A stretch of DNA of 64,000 bases from an uncultured Prevotellaceae bacterium. Its GTDB lineage: Bacteria > Bacteroidota > Bacteroidia > Bacteroidales > Bacteroidaceae. A model generated the notes under the pieces. That model ran no database searches, was not told the DNA's origin, and was given only the letters and a program-made list of their open reading frames with translations. This document shows, in pieces, positions 34,307-43,847 of the stretch; positions within the stretch are counted from its first letter, which is position 1, and each line of letters starts with the position of its first letter. The DNA is taken from positions 1 to 64,000 of the forward strand of contig CACYYG010000027.1 in NCBI GenBank assembly GCA_902778535.1, in the 5' to 3' direction. Both the position numbers and the translations under genes were made by a program.

Positions 34307-34412
34307 TTCAAAACATCGGTAACATCGGAGGTTACTAACAGTAACCACGTGGGTTACTGTCAGTAACCACGCGGGTTACTGTCAGTAACCCACGTGGTTA
34401 CAAAAATGGCAC
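34307..34412. repeat. Palindromic 22-bp tandem repeat, copy 1
   Basis: Three units of GGTTACTGTCAGTAACC plus ACGYG spacers repeat with a 22-base period. Each unit is itself palindromic. The outer sequence TTCAAAACATCGGTAAC and CACGTGGTTACAAAAATGGC is shared with 59203-59308. It fills part of the gap between rsmI and tig; the rest holds the tig promoter. Confidence 0.85.
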
Positions 34413-34552
34413 TCTTCCGGGAAATTGCATGTCAAATTCCGGACGCGCAAAGGGAATCTGACAAGCAAATTTCCCACACTGCCGTCAGCAGCACCCAAGC
34501 AGACAGAGGTGTTAAAAAATGGTAATCGTGCAGGTTTTCCGCTAATTATGCG

Positions 34553-34560
34553 TAATTTTG
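34553..34560 (+). promoter_or_regulatory. -7 box of tig
   Basis: TAATTTTG, 50 bases before the ATG at 34611. The -33 box is unclear. Confidence 0.5.
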
Positions 34561-34610
34561 CAACCCAAAAACAAAATGGTAAATTGCAAATAGTTAAATC
34601 GCAAATAAAA

Positions 34611-35969
34611 ATGAATATTCAGTTTGAATGTAACGACAAGGTGAACGGCCTGATGACCATCACCGTTGAGGCCGCCGACTATCAGGAGCAGGTGGAGAAA
34701 AAGTTGAAAGATTACCGCAAGAAGGCTCAGATGCCCGGCTTCCGTCCCGGCATGGTGCCTATGGGTCTGATTAAGAAGCAGTATGGCACAGCCGTAAAGG
34801 TGGACGAAGTGAACCGTCTGCTGGGCGAGAAGCTCTACGAGTATGTGCGCGAGAATAAGATTCAGATGCTGGGCGAGCCGCTGCCCAACGAGGAGAAGCA
34901 GCAGCCGCAGGACTTGGCCGGCGACGGCCCGTTCACTTTCGTGTTCGACATTGCCGTGGCTCCCGACTTCAAGGCTGAGCTCAGCGCCAATGACACTATC
35001 GACTACTACGACATCACCGTCGACGACAAGATGATTGACGACCAGGTGCAGATGTTCCAGAGCCAGGCCGGCGAGTTTGTCGAAGCTCAGGAGTGGAGCG
35101 GCAACGACACCCTGACCGGCGACCTGCGCCAGTTGGACGCCGAGGGCAACACCCTCGAGGGCGGCATCGAGACCGAGAGCGGCATGGTGATGCCCAGCTA
35201 TGTGAAGGGTGAGGAAGAGAAGAAGAAGTTCGACGGTGCCAAGCCCGGCGACATCATCATCTTCAACCCCAAGAAGGCCTATCCCGACAACGACGCCGAG
35301 GTGGCCGCCCTGCTGAAGGTAGACAAGGAGAAGGTGAAGGACCTGGACAGCGACTTCAGTTTCCAGATTACATCCATCCGTCATTTCCAGCCCCATGCCA
35401 TCGACCAGGAGCTCTTCGACCGCATCTTCGGCGAGGGCAACGTCAAGGACGAGAAGGACTTCCGACAGAAGATTGCCGACGGCATCAAGCCGCAGCTGAC
35501 TGCCAACAGCGACTTCCGCTTCCTGGCCGATGTGCGCAAGTACATGGAGCAGAAAGTGGGCGAGCTCACCTTCCCCGAGGCACTGCTGAAGCGCGTCATG
35601 CTGAACAACAACAAGGACAAGGACGCCGACTTCGTCGAGAAGAACTTCGAGGGCTCTATCAACGAGCTGAAGTGGCATCTCATCAAGGAGCAGCTCGTCA
35701 GCGCTGCAGGCATCAAGGTGGAGGACGCCGATGTGAAGCAGGTGGCCAAGGGTGCCGTGCGCCAGCAGTTTGCCCAGTATGGCATGAACAATGTGCCCGA
35801 CGATGTGATTGAACAGTATGCCGACGAGCAGCTGAAGAAGCGTGAGAACATCGAGGGCCTGGTTGAGCGTGCCATTGACATCAAACTCATGCAGGCTCTG
35901 AAGCAGGTTGTGAAGCTGAATACAAAGAAAGTCACACTCGACGAATTTAACAAAATGATGCAAGCTTAA
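34611..35969 (+). CDS. tig: Trigger factor, ribosome-associated chaperone
   Basis: From the ATG at 34611 the 452-residue protein begins MNIQFECNDKVNGLM and has the ribosome-binding motif GFRPGMVPMGLIKKQYG (about 42-58; FRxGxxP type). A modified peptidyl-prolyl isomerase domain and a helical C-terminal domain follow. The frame is open to 34425, but the promoter lies within that stretch. It binds nascent chains at the ribosome exit. Bacteroidota trigger factors are about 450 residues. Confidence 0.93.
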   Translation: MNIQFECNDKVNGLMTITVEAADYQEQVEKKLKDYRKKAQMPGFRPGMVPMGLIKKQYGTAVKVDEVNRLLGEKLYEYVRENKIQMLGEPLPNEEKQQPQDLAGDGPFTFVFDIAVAPDFKAELSANDTIDYYDITVDDKMIDDQVQMFQSQAGEFVEAQEWSGNDTLTGDLRQLDAEGNTLEGGIETESGMVMPSYVKGEEEKKKFDGAKPGDIIIFNPKKAYPDNDAEVAALLKVDKEKVKDLDSDFSFQITSIRHFQPHAIDQELFDRIFGEGNVKDEKDFRQKIADGIKPQLTANSDFRFLADVRKYMEQKVGELTFPEALLKRVMLNNNKDKDADFVEKNFEGSINELKWHLIKEQLVSAAGIKVEDADVKQVAKGAVRQQFAQYGMNNVPDDVIEQYADEQLKKRENIEGLVERAIDIKLMQALKQVVKLNTKKVTLDEFNKMMQA

Positions 35970-35986
35970 GGCTTTTTAAGAGCAAG

Positions 35987-36018
35987 GCGGGGGTTTTCAA
36001 TCGGAAACCCCCGCTTTA
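35987..36018 (+). terminator. Terminator of tig
   Basis: GCGGGGGTTT (35987-35996) and AAACCCCCGC (36005-36014) form a 10-bp stem followed by TTTATT. Confidence 0.9.
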
Positions 36019-36061
36019 TTGTATATAAACGTTAAATAAACAAACTTATTTGGCAATTCTC

Positions 36062-36092
36062 TTGGAGGCTAAAACGAAAAGTGCTAAATTTG
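36062..36092 (+). promoter_or_regulatory. Promoter of the SusC/SusD locus
   Basis: TTGG (36062-36065), 19 nt, TAAATTTG (36085-36092), giving a leader of about 55 bases before the ATG at 36155. No sensor or sigma-factor gene lies beside the locus in this window. Confidence 0.6.
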
Positions 36093-36154
36093 TAGCCTAC
36101 TAGTGTAAAACGACACTTACATTTTATCTAACTAATCTTAAAAACAAAAAAACA

Positions 36155-39100
36155 ATGAGAAAACAATTGCTGTTTTCTGTGATGCTGTCTCTTGGTGTCG
36201 CGGGAGGGATGCTGCTATGTCCCACACCCGTCACGGCATCGGTGACACAGTCACAGACATTGAAGGTCAGCGGCCAGGTCGTTGACCAGGAGGGAGAACC
36301 GCTCATTGGCGCCACCGTCAAGGTGAAAGGCACCGGCACCGGTGTGGCTACCGACTTTGACGGCAACTTCCAGTTGGACGTGCCTGCCAATGCCACGCTT
36401 GTCGTGAGCTACGTGGGCTACAAAGACCGTGAAGTGGCTGTAGGCGGACGTGCCATCTTAGGCAAGATTGAGCTCGAAAGCGACAACCAGACACTCGAGC
36501 AGGTGGTGGTAGTGGGCTACGGCGTACAGAAGAAAGCCGACCTGACCGGAGCCGTGGCCGTAGTGGATGCCGAGGCGCTGAAGCGCGTGTCGCACTCCAA
36601 CATCTCGACAATGCTCGAAGGTAAAGTGTCGGGCGTACAGATTACCACCGACGGACAGCCCGGCGCCGACCCGCTGGTGCGCATCCGTGGTATCGGCACC
36701 CTGAACGGCAACCAGGCTCCCCTGTATGTCATCGACGGCGTGCCTATGGGTACATCTATCCGCGACTTCTCGCCTAACGACATTGAGACCATCCAGGTGC
36801 TGAAGGACGCATCGGCAGGCGCCATCTACGGCAGCCGCGCCGCCAACGGTGTGGTCATCATCACGACCAAAGGCGGTAAGAAAGACCAGCCCCTGAAGGT
36901 TGACTACAAAGGCTATCTCGGCATTGACAAGATTCAGAAGGATGTCTACGACCTCACCAACGCCGAACAGTACAGCCGCTATCTGGGCATTGCTGCCGCA
37001 AACGCCGGCATTCCCGTACCCGGAGGCTACACTCTCGGAGCCGACGGCTACTACCACTTCCAGGACAACACCAATACCGACTGGCTCGACGAGGCCTTCA
37101 AGACCGGCATCCGCCAGAACCACAGTGTGAACCTCAGCGGCGGCGGTGCCAACAATACTTATAACATCAGCCTCGACTACTACAAGCAGAAGGGAACCCT
37201 TGAAGGTGCCGGACCTAACTTCGAGCGCTTCACCGCACGCGTGAACAACACAATGGACACGAAGTTCGTGAAGTTCCGCACCAGCCTGGTCTATTCACAC
37301 TCCGACCAGGACAATCTCGCCGTGTCGAATGCCAGCGAGTACGTGCAGGGACTCTACGGCAACTTGGGCAATGTGCTCAGCGGCGTGCTGAACATGCAGC
37401 CCACCATCAAGGCCTACGACCCCACCACATGGGTGCTCGACGACAAGGTGGGCTCGGCCAGCGGCTATAAATACGATGCCTACGGCTACGGCGTCTACTA
37501 CGACACTGTACACGGCGACATCTCGGCCATGAACCCCCTGCTGGTCAACAACATGCTGACCCGCAACACCATCGTTGACCGCTTCGTGGGCACCGCTTCG
37601 GCCGATGTCGACCTGCTGAAGATGGTGGGCGTAGAAAGCAAGGACCACAACCTGACCTACAAGATCAACCTCTCCTACAGCACCACATCGTGCAACGACA
37701 AGACGTGGATTCCCGCCTGGATTCAGAGCAACCGCGTATATCTGGCCAAGGAGAATGAGCGTCTGACCAAGGCACACCGCAAATACACGGATGCCCTGAT
37801 AGAGAACACGCTGACCTACGACGGCACCATCGGACTGCACCACGCCAACCTCGTGGTGGGTCAGACCTTCGAGCAGGAGAACACCAATACGCTCGATGCC
37901 ACAGGCGTAAACCTTTCACAGCCGTATTTCCTGCAGCTGCAGAACGCCAGCGACTGGAGTGCCAACAGTATAGAGCTGAAGCACACATTGGCATCCTATC
38001 TGGCTCGTCTCAACTATGACTTCGACGGCAAGTATCTCGTCTCCGGCATCATCCGCCGTGACGGCAGCTCGCGCCTGTCAAAGGACATTCGCTGGGACAC
38101 CTTCAAATCAGTCTCTCTCGGCTGGCGTTTCGACCGTGAGTCCTTCTTCCCCATCGACCACAACATCGTCAACCTGTTTAAGCTGCGTGCCAGCTATGGT
38201 GAGCTGGGCAATGAGGCCTCCGTCGGCGACTATGCCATTCAGGCTACTATGGCCCGCAACAACATGACCTACAGCTTCGGCAACCAGCCCATCACCGGTT
38301 CGGCCGTTTCCACCTTCGTCAACGAAAACCTCACTTGGGAGAAGCGTAAGACGATGAACGTTGGTCTCGACCTCGCCTTCTTCAACAACCGCATCGAGTT
38401 CACAGCCGAGTGGTACAAGAACAAGTCCGAGGACCTGCTCTATGCCGTTCCCGTGCCTGCCAGCGCCGGTGTGGCCAACACCACCGTGACCATGAATGCC
38501 GCCTCGCTGGAGAACAGCGGCTTTGAGTTCTCGGCTACCTACCGCAACTACGACCACGCCCTGAAGCATGAAATCAGCGCCAACCTCAGCACACTGAAGA
38601 ACAAGGTGACATCGCTGGGCTTTGGCACCGAGCGCTACATCACCGGCGCTTACATCACCGAAGTGGGCGAGGAAGTGGGTAAGTTCTATGGCTGGGACTA
38701 TCAGGGCATCATCCGCAACCAGGAGCAGCTCGACCAGCTCAACGCCATCGCACAGGAGAAAGGCTTTACCGAGTATCAGGCCGGTGCACAGGTGGGCGAC
38801 TGCTACTTCCGCGACGTCAACGGTGACGGACAGATCAACGGCGACGACCAGACCGTGCTGGGCAGCGGCCTGCCCAAGGTGAACTTCGGCCTGAGCGCAC
38901 ACCTGGAGTACAGCATCTTCGACCTGAGCATCTCCACCTTCGGAGCACTGGGCTACCACGTGACCGACTACCTCTACAACACGCTGAACTCCAGCTACGG
39001 CTATGGCAACAAGGACGTGAACATCCTCAACGCCAACCGCTGGAGCGAAGACGGAACGCAGTATCTGTCTGACGTGCCACGCACCTACCTGTCGAACTCG

Positions 39101-39382
39101 GCCTCGCTGGCATGGAACGACCTGTTCTGCGACCGTCAGATTCAGAACGCTGCCTACTGGAAGATTGCCAACGTTGAGCTGGGCTGCAACCTGCCCAACA
39201 AGTGGTTTGGCAACTATGTCTCTGGTGTCCGCGTCTATGTGTCGGCACAGAATCTCTATACCTTCACTGGCTACAAGGGCTACAACGTTGACTATGCCGG
39301 AGGTACATTTACCCCGGGCTACAACTTCTGCTCATACCCGACGGCAAGAAGCTTCATGGCCGGTCTGAACTTCACGTTCTAA
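36155..39382 (+). CDS. SusC-like TonB-dependent glycan transporter
   Basis: The 1075-residue protein has a signal peptide (to about 28), a carboxypeptidase-like domain (about 36-110; VDQEGEPLIGATVKVKGT, TDFDGNFQLDVP), a TonB-box-like region before VVVVGYGVQKKADLTGAV, a plug with VRIRGIGTLNGNQAPLYVIDGVP and SAGAIYGSRAANGVVIITTK, and a C-terminal barrel. These are hallmarks of SusC. It moves oligosaccharides across the outer membrane with the SusD partner encoded 37 bp downstream. The nearby GH43 enzyme suggests arabinan or arabinose-rich pectin as substrate. Confidence 0.95.
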   Translation: MRKQLLFSVMLSLGVAGGMLLCPTPVTASVTQSQTLKVSGQVVDQEGEPLIGATVKVKGTGTGVATDFDGNFQLDVPANATLVVSYVGYKDREVAVGGRAILGKIELESDNQTLEQVVVVGYGVQKKADLTGAVAVVDAEALKRVSHSNISTMLEGKVSGVQITTDGQPGADPLVRIRGIGTLNGNQAPLYVIDGVPMGTSIRDFSPNDIETIQVLKDASAGAIYGSRAANGVVIITTKGGKKDQPLKVDYKGYLGIDKIQKDVYDLTNAEQYSRYLGIAAANAGIPVPGGYTLGADGYYHFQDNTNTDWLDEAFKTGIRQNHSVNLSGGGANNTYNISLDYYKQKGTLEGAGPNFERFTARVNNTMDTKFVKFRTSLVYSHSDQDNLAVSNASEYVQGLYGNLGNVLSGVLNMQPTIKAYDPTTWVLDDKVGSASGYKYDAYGYGVYYDTVHGDISAMNPLLVNNMLTRNTIVDRFVGTASADVDLLKMVGVESKDHNLTYKINLSYSTTSCNDKTWIPAWIQSNRVYLAKENERLTKAHRKYTDALIENTLTYDGTIGLHHANLVVGQTFEQENTNTLDATGVNLSQPYFLQLQNASDWSANSIELKHTLASYLARLNYDFDGKYLVSGIIRRDGSSRLSKDIRWDTFKSVSLGWRFDRESFFPIDHNIVNLFKLRASYGELGNEASVGDYAIQATMARNNMTYSFGNQPITGSAVSTFVNENLTWEKRKTMNVGLDLAFFNNRIEFTAEWYKNKSEDLLYAVPVPASAGVANTTVTMNAASLENSGFEFSATYRNYDHALKHEISANLSTLKNKVTSLGFGTERYITGAYITEVGEEVGKFYGWDYQGIIRNQEQLDQLNAIAQEKGFTEYQAGAQVGDCYFRDVNGDGQINGDDQTVLGSGLPKVNFGLSAHLEYSIFDLSISTFGALGYHVTDYLYNTLNSSYGYGNKDVNILNANRWSEDGTQYLSDVPRTYLSNSASLAWNDLFCDRQIQNAAYWKIANVELGCNLPNKWFGNYVSGVRVYVSAQNLYTFTGYKGYNVDYAGGTFTPGYNFCSYPTARSFMAGLNFTF

Positions 39383-39419
39383 CACAACGATTATAACGAA
39401 TTAAACGAAATAAGTCACT

Positions 39420-41177
39420 ATGAAACTATATAGAATTTCCTTTGCTCTCCTTCTGGGTGCCGGTGTGCTCACCTCTTGCGAGGACAAGCTGGATGTGACC
39501 AACCCCAACCAGCAGACGGCAGCTACATTCGGCTTCTCGGCCGATGATTTGGAGGAGAACGTGATTGCCGCCTACAACCACATCCGTATGGAAGGTACCT
39601 ACGCACGTGTAGGCTTTATGCTCGACGTGTGCCGCGGCGACGAGGTGTGGAACGCCTCACAGGTGTGGTATATGCCCTTCGACGACCTCAACGTGCCCTT
39701 CACCGACGAGATTGGCCAGTGGTCGTGGCGCGACTGGTACTATACCATCAACGTTTGCAACTTCACCCTCTCGCGCTGTGGCGAAGACAACAATGCCCTC
39801 AGCGACCAGATGAAGCACATCAAGGGACAGATGCTCTTCCTGCGCGGTCTGGGCTACTACAACCTGGCCGGATATTACCAGAACCCCATCCTCATCACCG
39901 ACTACAACACCTACTCCACGTTGGAGGGTCTCTATGGCGCCAACAGCACCTACGATGAGGTGTGGGACCAGGTGGAGAAAGACTTTGCCGAGGCCATGAC
40001 GCTGCTGCCCACACGCGATGCTGGCGGCGAGTGGGCCAAGGGACGTGCCACCAGCGGTGCTGCAGCCGGCTACTATGCCCGTGCGCTGATGATGCGCCAC
40101 AAGTATGCCGAGGCACTCACCGTGCTGAAGGCCATCATCAACGGCCAGTACGGCACCTACAAGCTGATGGCCAACTACGGCGACAACTTCCGCGAGGGTC
40201 CGGATTATGAGAACAACGACGAGAGCCTCTTCGAGGTACAGTTCCTCGACTACGGCTCACAGGGCACCGACGACGAGTGGACACCCGTCAACACCAGCCC
40301 CAACGCCACTCAGGGCAGCGCCATCGAGAGCAACTTCGGCCCTGGCGACTGCGGCGGATGGGCCGACCTCTCGGCTTCACCCTGGCTCTACAACCTCTTC
40401 AAGCAGGAGCGCACCACTTCCGGCTCGCTTGACCCGCGCCTCTACTGGACCATCGGCACCTACGAGCCCGAATGGGAAGGATTTGAGTATGGCAACGTGT
40501 GCTACACGCTTCCCCTCACCGCCGATGCACCTATGGTGACCAACAACAACTACGGCGGACTGCCCGTGGCCAAGAACACCAACCTGCGCACCGGTCTCTA
40601 CGACAAGGTGGTCACTGGTCTGCATTGCGGCATCAACCTGCGCATGATGCGCTTCAGCGACGTGCTGCTGCGTGCCGCTGAGTGCGAGAACGAAGTCAGC
40701 GGTCCCACACAGCAGGCCATCGACTGGATCAACCAGGTGCGTAACCGCGCCGGACTGGCCAATCTGAACCTGGCCGACTTCAGCGGCAACAAGGACAAGC
40801 TGTTCGAGCAGATTGCCAACGTGGAGCGCCCGAAGGAGTTCGGCTGTGAGTTCGGACGCGGCTTCGACCTCATCCGCTGGGGATTCTTCTACGACGCAGG
40901 ACGTCTGCAGCAGCTGAAGGAGCACGGCACCTTCCGTCGCACCAACGACAGGTCACGCGTGAAGGAGCCCGTCAACTACAGCGACATCGCCGCCGGCGAC
41001 ACAGAGCTGAAGAGTTCGTATGACTCCTGGATTCAGGGCCATGAGTTCCTCCCCATCTATCAGGGCACGCTGAACGACAACCCCAACCTTGTGGGCAACT
41101 CGGCCAACAACAGCACCAGCAATGCTGATTACTTCACCACCAACGGCTGGACCATACACCCCGTGGTGAATCTCTGA
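39420..41177 (+). CDS. SusD-like outer-membrane lipoprotein
   Basis: The 585-residue protein has lipobox LTSC (Cys20), a tetratricopeptide-rich N-terminal half (ADDLEENVIAAYNHIR, QMLFLRGLGYYNLAGYY) and a C-terminal SusD domain with LRMMRFSDVLLRAAEC and KEFGCEFGRGFDLIRWG. It acts as the lid on the SusC barrel and binds the glycan. Spacing and orientation show co-transcription with SusC and the downstream lipoprotein. Confidence 0.94.
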   Translation: MKLYRISFALLLGAGVLTSCEDKLDVTNPNQQTAATFGFSADDLEENVIAAYNHIRMEGTYARVGFMLDVCRGDEVWNASQVWYMPFDDLNVPFTDEIGQWSWRDWYYTINVCNFTLSRCGEDNNALSDQMKHIKGQMLFLRGLGYYNLAGYYQNPILITDYNTYSTLEGLYGANSTYDEVWDQVEKDFAEAMTLLPTRDAGGEWAKGRATSGAAAGYYARALMMRHKYAEALTVLKAIINGQYGTYKLMANYGDNFREGPDYENNDESLFEVQFLDYGSQGTDDEWTPVNTSPNATQGSAIESNFGPGDCGGWADLSASPWLYNLFKQERTTSGSLDPRLYWTIGTYEPEWEGFEYGNVCYTLPLTADAPMVTNNNYGGLPVAKNTNLRTGLYDKVVTGLHCGINLRMMRFSDVLLRAAECENEVSGPTQQAIDWINQVRNRAGLANLNLADFSGNKDKLFEQIANVERPKEFGCEFGRGFDLIRWGFFYDAGRLQQLKEHGTFRRTNDRSRVKEPVNYSDIAAGDTELKSSYDSWIQGHEFLPIYQGTLNDNPNLVGNSANNSTSNADYFTTNGWTIHPVVNL

Positions 41178-41226
41178 GCAATAAACAATAAGCGTGAAAG
41201 AATCAACATTAAAGACACAAATGATT

Positions 41227-43149
41227 ATGAAAAAGATATTTTTATCCGCAATAACGGTTATTGGTTATTGTCTATTGGTCATTGGAACAACAAGCTGCGA
41301 GGGCGGCGACCTGTACAACGTTGACGCTCCCGACTGGATTTCTGCCAAGGCCGACTCCATCGCTGCTGAAAAGGCCAAGAACCAGAGCGGCAATGAGGAA
41401 ATTGAAGGTCTGGAGGAAGACGTCTATACAGTCGGTGCCACCGACTACAGCACAGGCTGGTGGGCTGCATTCTCCAAGTATTACCAGATTCCGGAAGGAC
41501 AGAAATGGGTGGCACAGTTCAACATGAACATCAACCCCAATGCTTCGAACACATATAAGAACTTTGCACTCATCATTACTAATGATGAAGACCGCGGCGC
41601 TGCCAACTACCAGGAATACGGCGCCATACGCTACGACTACCAGCCAAGCGGCAACTCCGAGTGGGGCACCTACATCGACCGCAGCCTCGCCACGAGCGAC
41701 CTCGAGTTTGCTACCGACACCGATACTGGCGTAGACAAGCTCGGCGGCAAGGTCACGCTGACCATCGACCGCACAGAGGGTGGACTCATCGTCACAATGA
41801 CCAACGGCACAGTGACGAAGACCTACACCCAGAAGTCGCCGCTGGTTAACCTCAACGCCGACGAGGCCAACACCACCATCCGTGCCTTCCTCGTGCCCGA
41901 GGGCTCCTATATCAGTTTCCTCGGCTCTACCATCGAGCCCATCGGCGGCTTCACCTCAAAGGAGGACAAGCAGCCTCTGTCGATGACGCTCAACGGTGTT
42001 CCCAAGAAGGTGATGCTGGGCACCACAATGGAGGAGGCCTTTGCCAATATCACCGCCACCGTACAGTTCGAGCAGGAAGTGTCGGCAACGGTGAAGCTTG
42101 AAGACTTGGCCATCCAGGCTGTTCCCGACATGAACTCCTTAGGCAAGAAGACCCTCGTGGCCGCCTACGCCAAGACCTACAAGGGCGAGGGTGCCAATGC
42201 CCCCGTCATTGCAACGGCTGAGTTCGAAGTGGTTGACAAGATGTTCACCTCGCTGGGTGCTACCGACAACTCCACACCTTGGTGGGGCGCTCATAGCGAC
42301 AATATCAAGGTGGCTCCGGGCGAGACCTTCGTTTCAACCTTCACCAACTACACCAGCGGTGCCAACAACTGGAACAACTTCGTCATTGTGCTCTGCAAGG
42401 CCGACAACAGCGAGTATGCTGTGGTGCGTGCCGACAACTATGGCTGGGGTGCCGGCTATGAGGGCATTGCCACCAACAGCGGCGGCCAGACCGACTGGGC
42501 CACATGGCTTGCTGCCATGGACGGTGCCAAGGTAACCACCTTCGTCACCAACAACGGTGATGGTACTGCCGACGTGAAGGCTGTGATGCTGGGCAACGAT
42601 GGCGAGACGTACAACCAGGAATACTACGGCATAGCCGTCAGCGATCCCGACGACTTCTACTTCCGCTTCACCGTAGACAACTGCCACCTCGAGTTTGACA
42701 CCGCGATTGGTGCCGACGACAACTCCACAGGCTGGTGGGGCGCTCACTCCGAGATGATCAACGTGCCTGAAGGCCATACCTACTCCATACGTTTCAAGAA
42801 CTACACCAGCGGTGCCAACAACTGGAACAACTTCGTGGTGGTTCTCACACGTGCCGACAACAGCGAGTATGCCGTGGTGCGTGCCGACAACTACGGCTGG
42901 GGCGACAGCTACGCCACCTGCACTCCCAGCGGCGGCCAGCTCGACTGGGCTGCATGGCTCGCTGCTATGGACGAGGCTTGGGTCACCGTCTCTGTGACCA
43001 ACAACGGCAGCTCGGCCGACGTGAAGTGTGTCATGGAAGGCAATGATGGCGAGACCTATTATCAGGACTATATTGGCATCAGTCCTATCGACGGTAGCGA
43101 CTTCTTCTTCCGCTTCACCGTAGACGGTTGTCATCTGGTGTTCGAATAA
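41227..43149 (+). CDS. Surface glycan-binding lipoprotein with three repeated domains
   Basis: From the ATG at 41227 (others at 41194 and 41221) the 640-residue protein has a signal peptide with lipobox TTSC. Three homologous beta-rich domains start near residues 68, 339 and 489. Each has GATDNSTPWWGAHS-like openings; the last two share NYTSGANNWNNFVVVL, ADNSEYAVVRADNYGWG and end HLEF. An Ig-like domain (about 238-338) separates the first from the second. As third gene of the SusC/SusD locus it fits the SusE/SusF position, a surface binding protein. The repeat does not match a carbohydrate-binding module I can name. No catalytic function is evident. Confidence 0.8.
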   Translation: MKKIFLSAITVIGYCLLVIGTTSCEGGDLYNVDAPDWISAKADSIAAEKAKNQSGNEEIEGLEEDVYTVGATDYSTGWWAAFSKYYQIPEGQKWVAQFNMNINPNASNTYKNFALIITNDEDRGAANYQEYGAIRYDYQPSGNSEWGTYIDRSLATSDLEFATDTDTGVDKLGGKVTLTIDRTEGGLIVTMTNGTVTKTYTQKSPLVNLNADEANTTIRAFLVPEGSYISFLGSTIEPIGGFTSKEDKQPLSMTLNGVPKKVMLGTTMEEAFANITATVQFEQEVSATVKLEDLAIQAVPDMNSLGKKTLVAAYAKTYKGEGANAPVIATAEFEVVDKMFTSLGATDNSTPWWGAHSDNIKVAPGETFVSTFTNYTSGANNWNNFVIVLCKADNSEYAVVRADNYGWGAGYEGIATNSGGQTDWATWLAAMDGAKVTTFVTNNGDGTADVKAVMLGNDGETYNQEYYGIAVSDPDDFYFRFTVDNCHLEFDTAIGADDNSTGWWGAHSEMINVPEGHTYSIRFKNYTSGANNWNNFVVVLTRADNSEYAVVRADNYGWGDSYATCTPSGGQLDWAAWLAAMDEAWVTVSVTNNGSSADVKCVMEGNDGETYYQDYIGISPIDGSDFFFRFTVDGCHLVFE

Positions 43150-43182
43150 TGTAAAATAGTATTCGAATAATACAGAATAAAT

Positions 43183-43239
43183 CTAACGTTAGGTTTTTCA
43201 GAGGAAGCTAACTTTTGAAAAACCTAACGTTAGTTTTTT
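43183..43239 (+). terminator. Terminator of the SusC/SusD operon
   Basis: Perfect 18-bp arms (43183-43200 and 43216-43233), each with the palindrome CTAACGTTAG, followed by TTTTTT. The layout (palindrome plus A/T block) recalls the fabG terminator. Confidence 0.85.
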
Positions 43240-43307
43240 GTTATTGCTGTCCGCGAAAACTGATTCATAAGCCCACTTTAAAAAGTCAGACACCGCCTCG
43301 AAGGATA

Positions 43308-43345
43308 GCGCAGCCCCTCCCCTCCCCTACAAGGGAGGGCTGCGC
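43308..43345. repeat. GC-rich REP-like hairpin
   Basis: GCGCAGCCC (43308-43316) pairs with GGGCTGCGC (43337-43345), with CCCTCCCCT and AAGGGA inside. It resembles the hairpins at 22568 and 8357. Confidence 0.55.
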
Positions 43346-43394
43346 ACTGTTCGCTTGCAGATGTCTTCATACCATGACTTTTTAAAGCAGACTC

Positions 43395-43795
43395 GGTAAA
43401 AAATATTTACAAAAGTGACGGAAAAACAGGTCTCTACGATGCTGAGAATGGCTCAGAATTCACGACAGGACAATTTGCTGAAAAAAACGCGAAAATGAGA
43501 GGGGTTGACTATCTCGTTGACTGGCAGTCGTTTAGCTCATATTACTACTTTTCGGGAGCATCCTCGTTTTCAAAAAGGTATATCCGCGTGAAAAAAAGTC
43601 AATGCCTTTTTTTCACGCGGACCATCTTTTTTAGCAAAAACATGCCGTTCTGGAGCAAGTGTGCAGCTTTTCAATTACAATCATGCTCGTCCGAAGACCG
43701 TCAGACCGCAAAACAGAGCCTTTCCGCTTCTATTTCACGAATTTCATTTGTAAAAAAATCGGAAATCCATTTTCTTTACATTTTTGAATGCGACA
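43395..43795 (+). repeat. Dispersed intergenic element, copy C
   Basis: This is nearly the full copy A in the opposite orientation. It contains GGCTCAGAATTCACGACAGG, AATGAGAGGGGTTGACTATC, a perfect 14-bp stem (43584-43597 with 43607-43620; loop GTCAATGCC), then TCTTTTTTAGC and CATGCCGTTCTGGAGCAA. It occupies most of the 700-bp gap between the SusC operon and the GH43 gene. The small open frame inside it (43495-43851) has no support as a gene. Confidence 0.8.
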
Positions 43796-43847
43796 TTCAC
43801 GATTTCATCACATTTGAAAACTCCGAACCCTCAGACAAAAAATTGTT

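Noticed and set aside
34330-34401. CRISPR-like array
   Set aside because: The units are palindromic, spacers are about five bases and not unique, and no cas genes are near.
34542-35963. 473-codon open frame on the minus strand over tig
   Set aside because: It is the mirror of a well-conserved trigger factor gene; its leucine- and histidine-rich product has no domain pattern.
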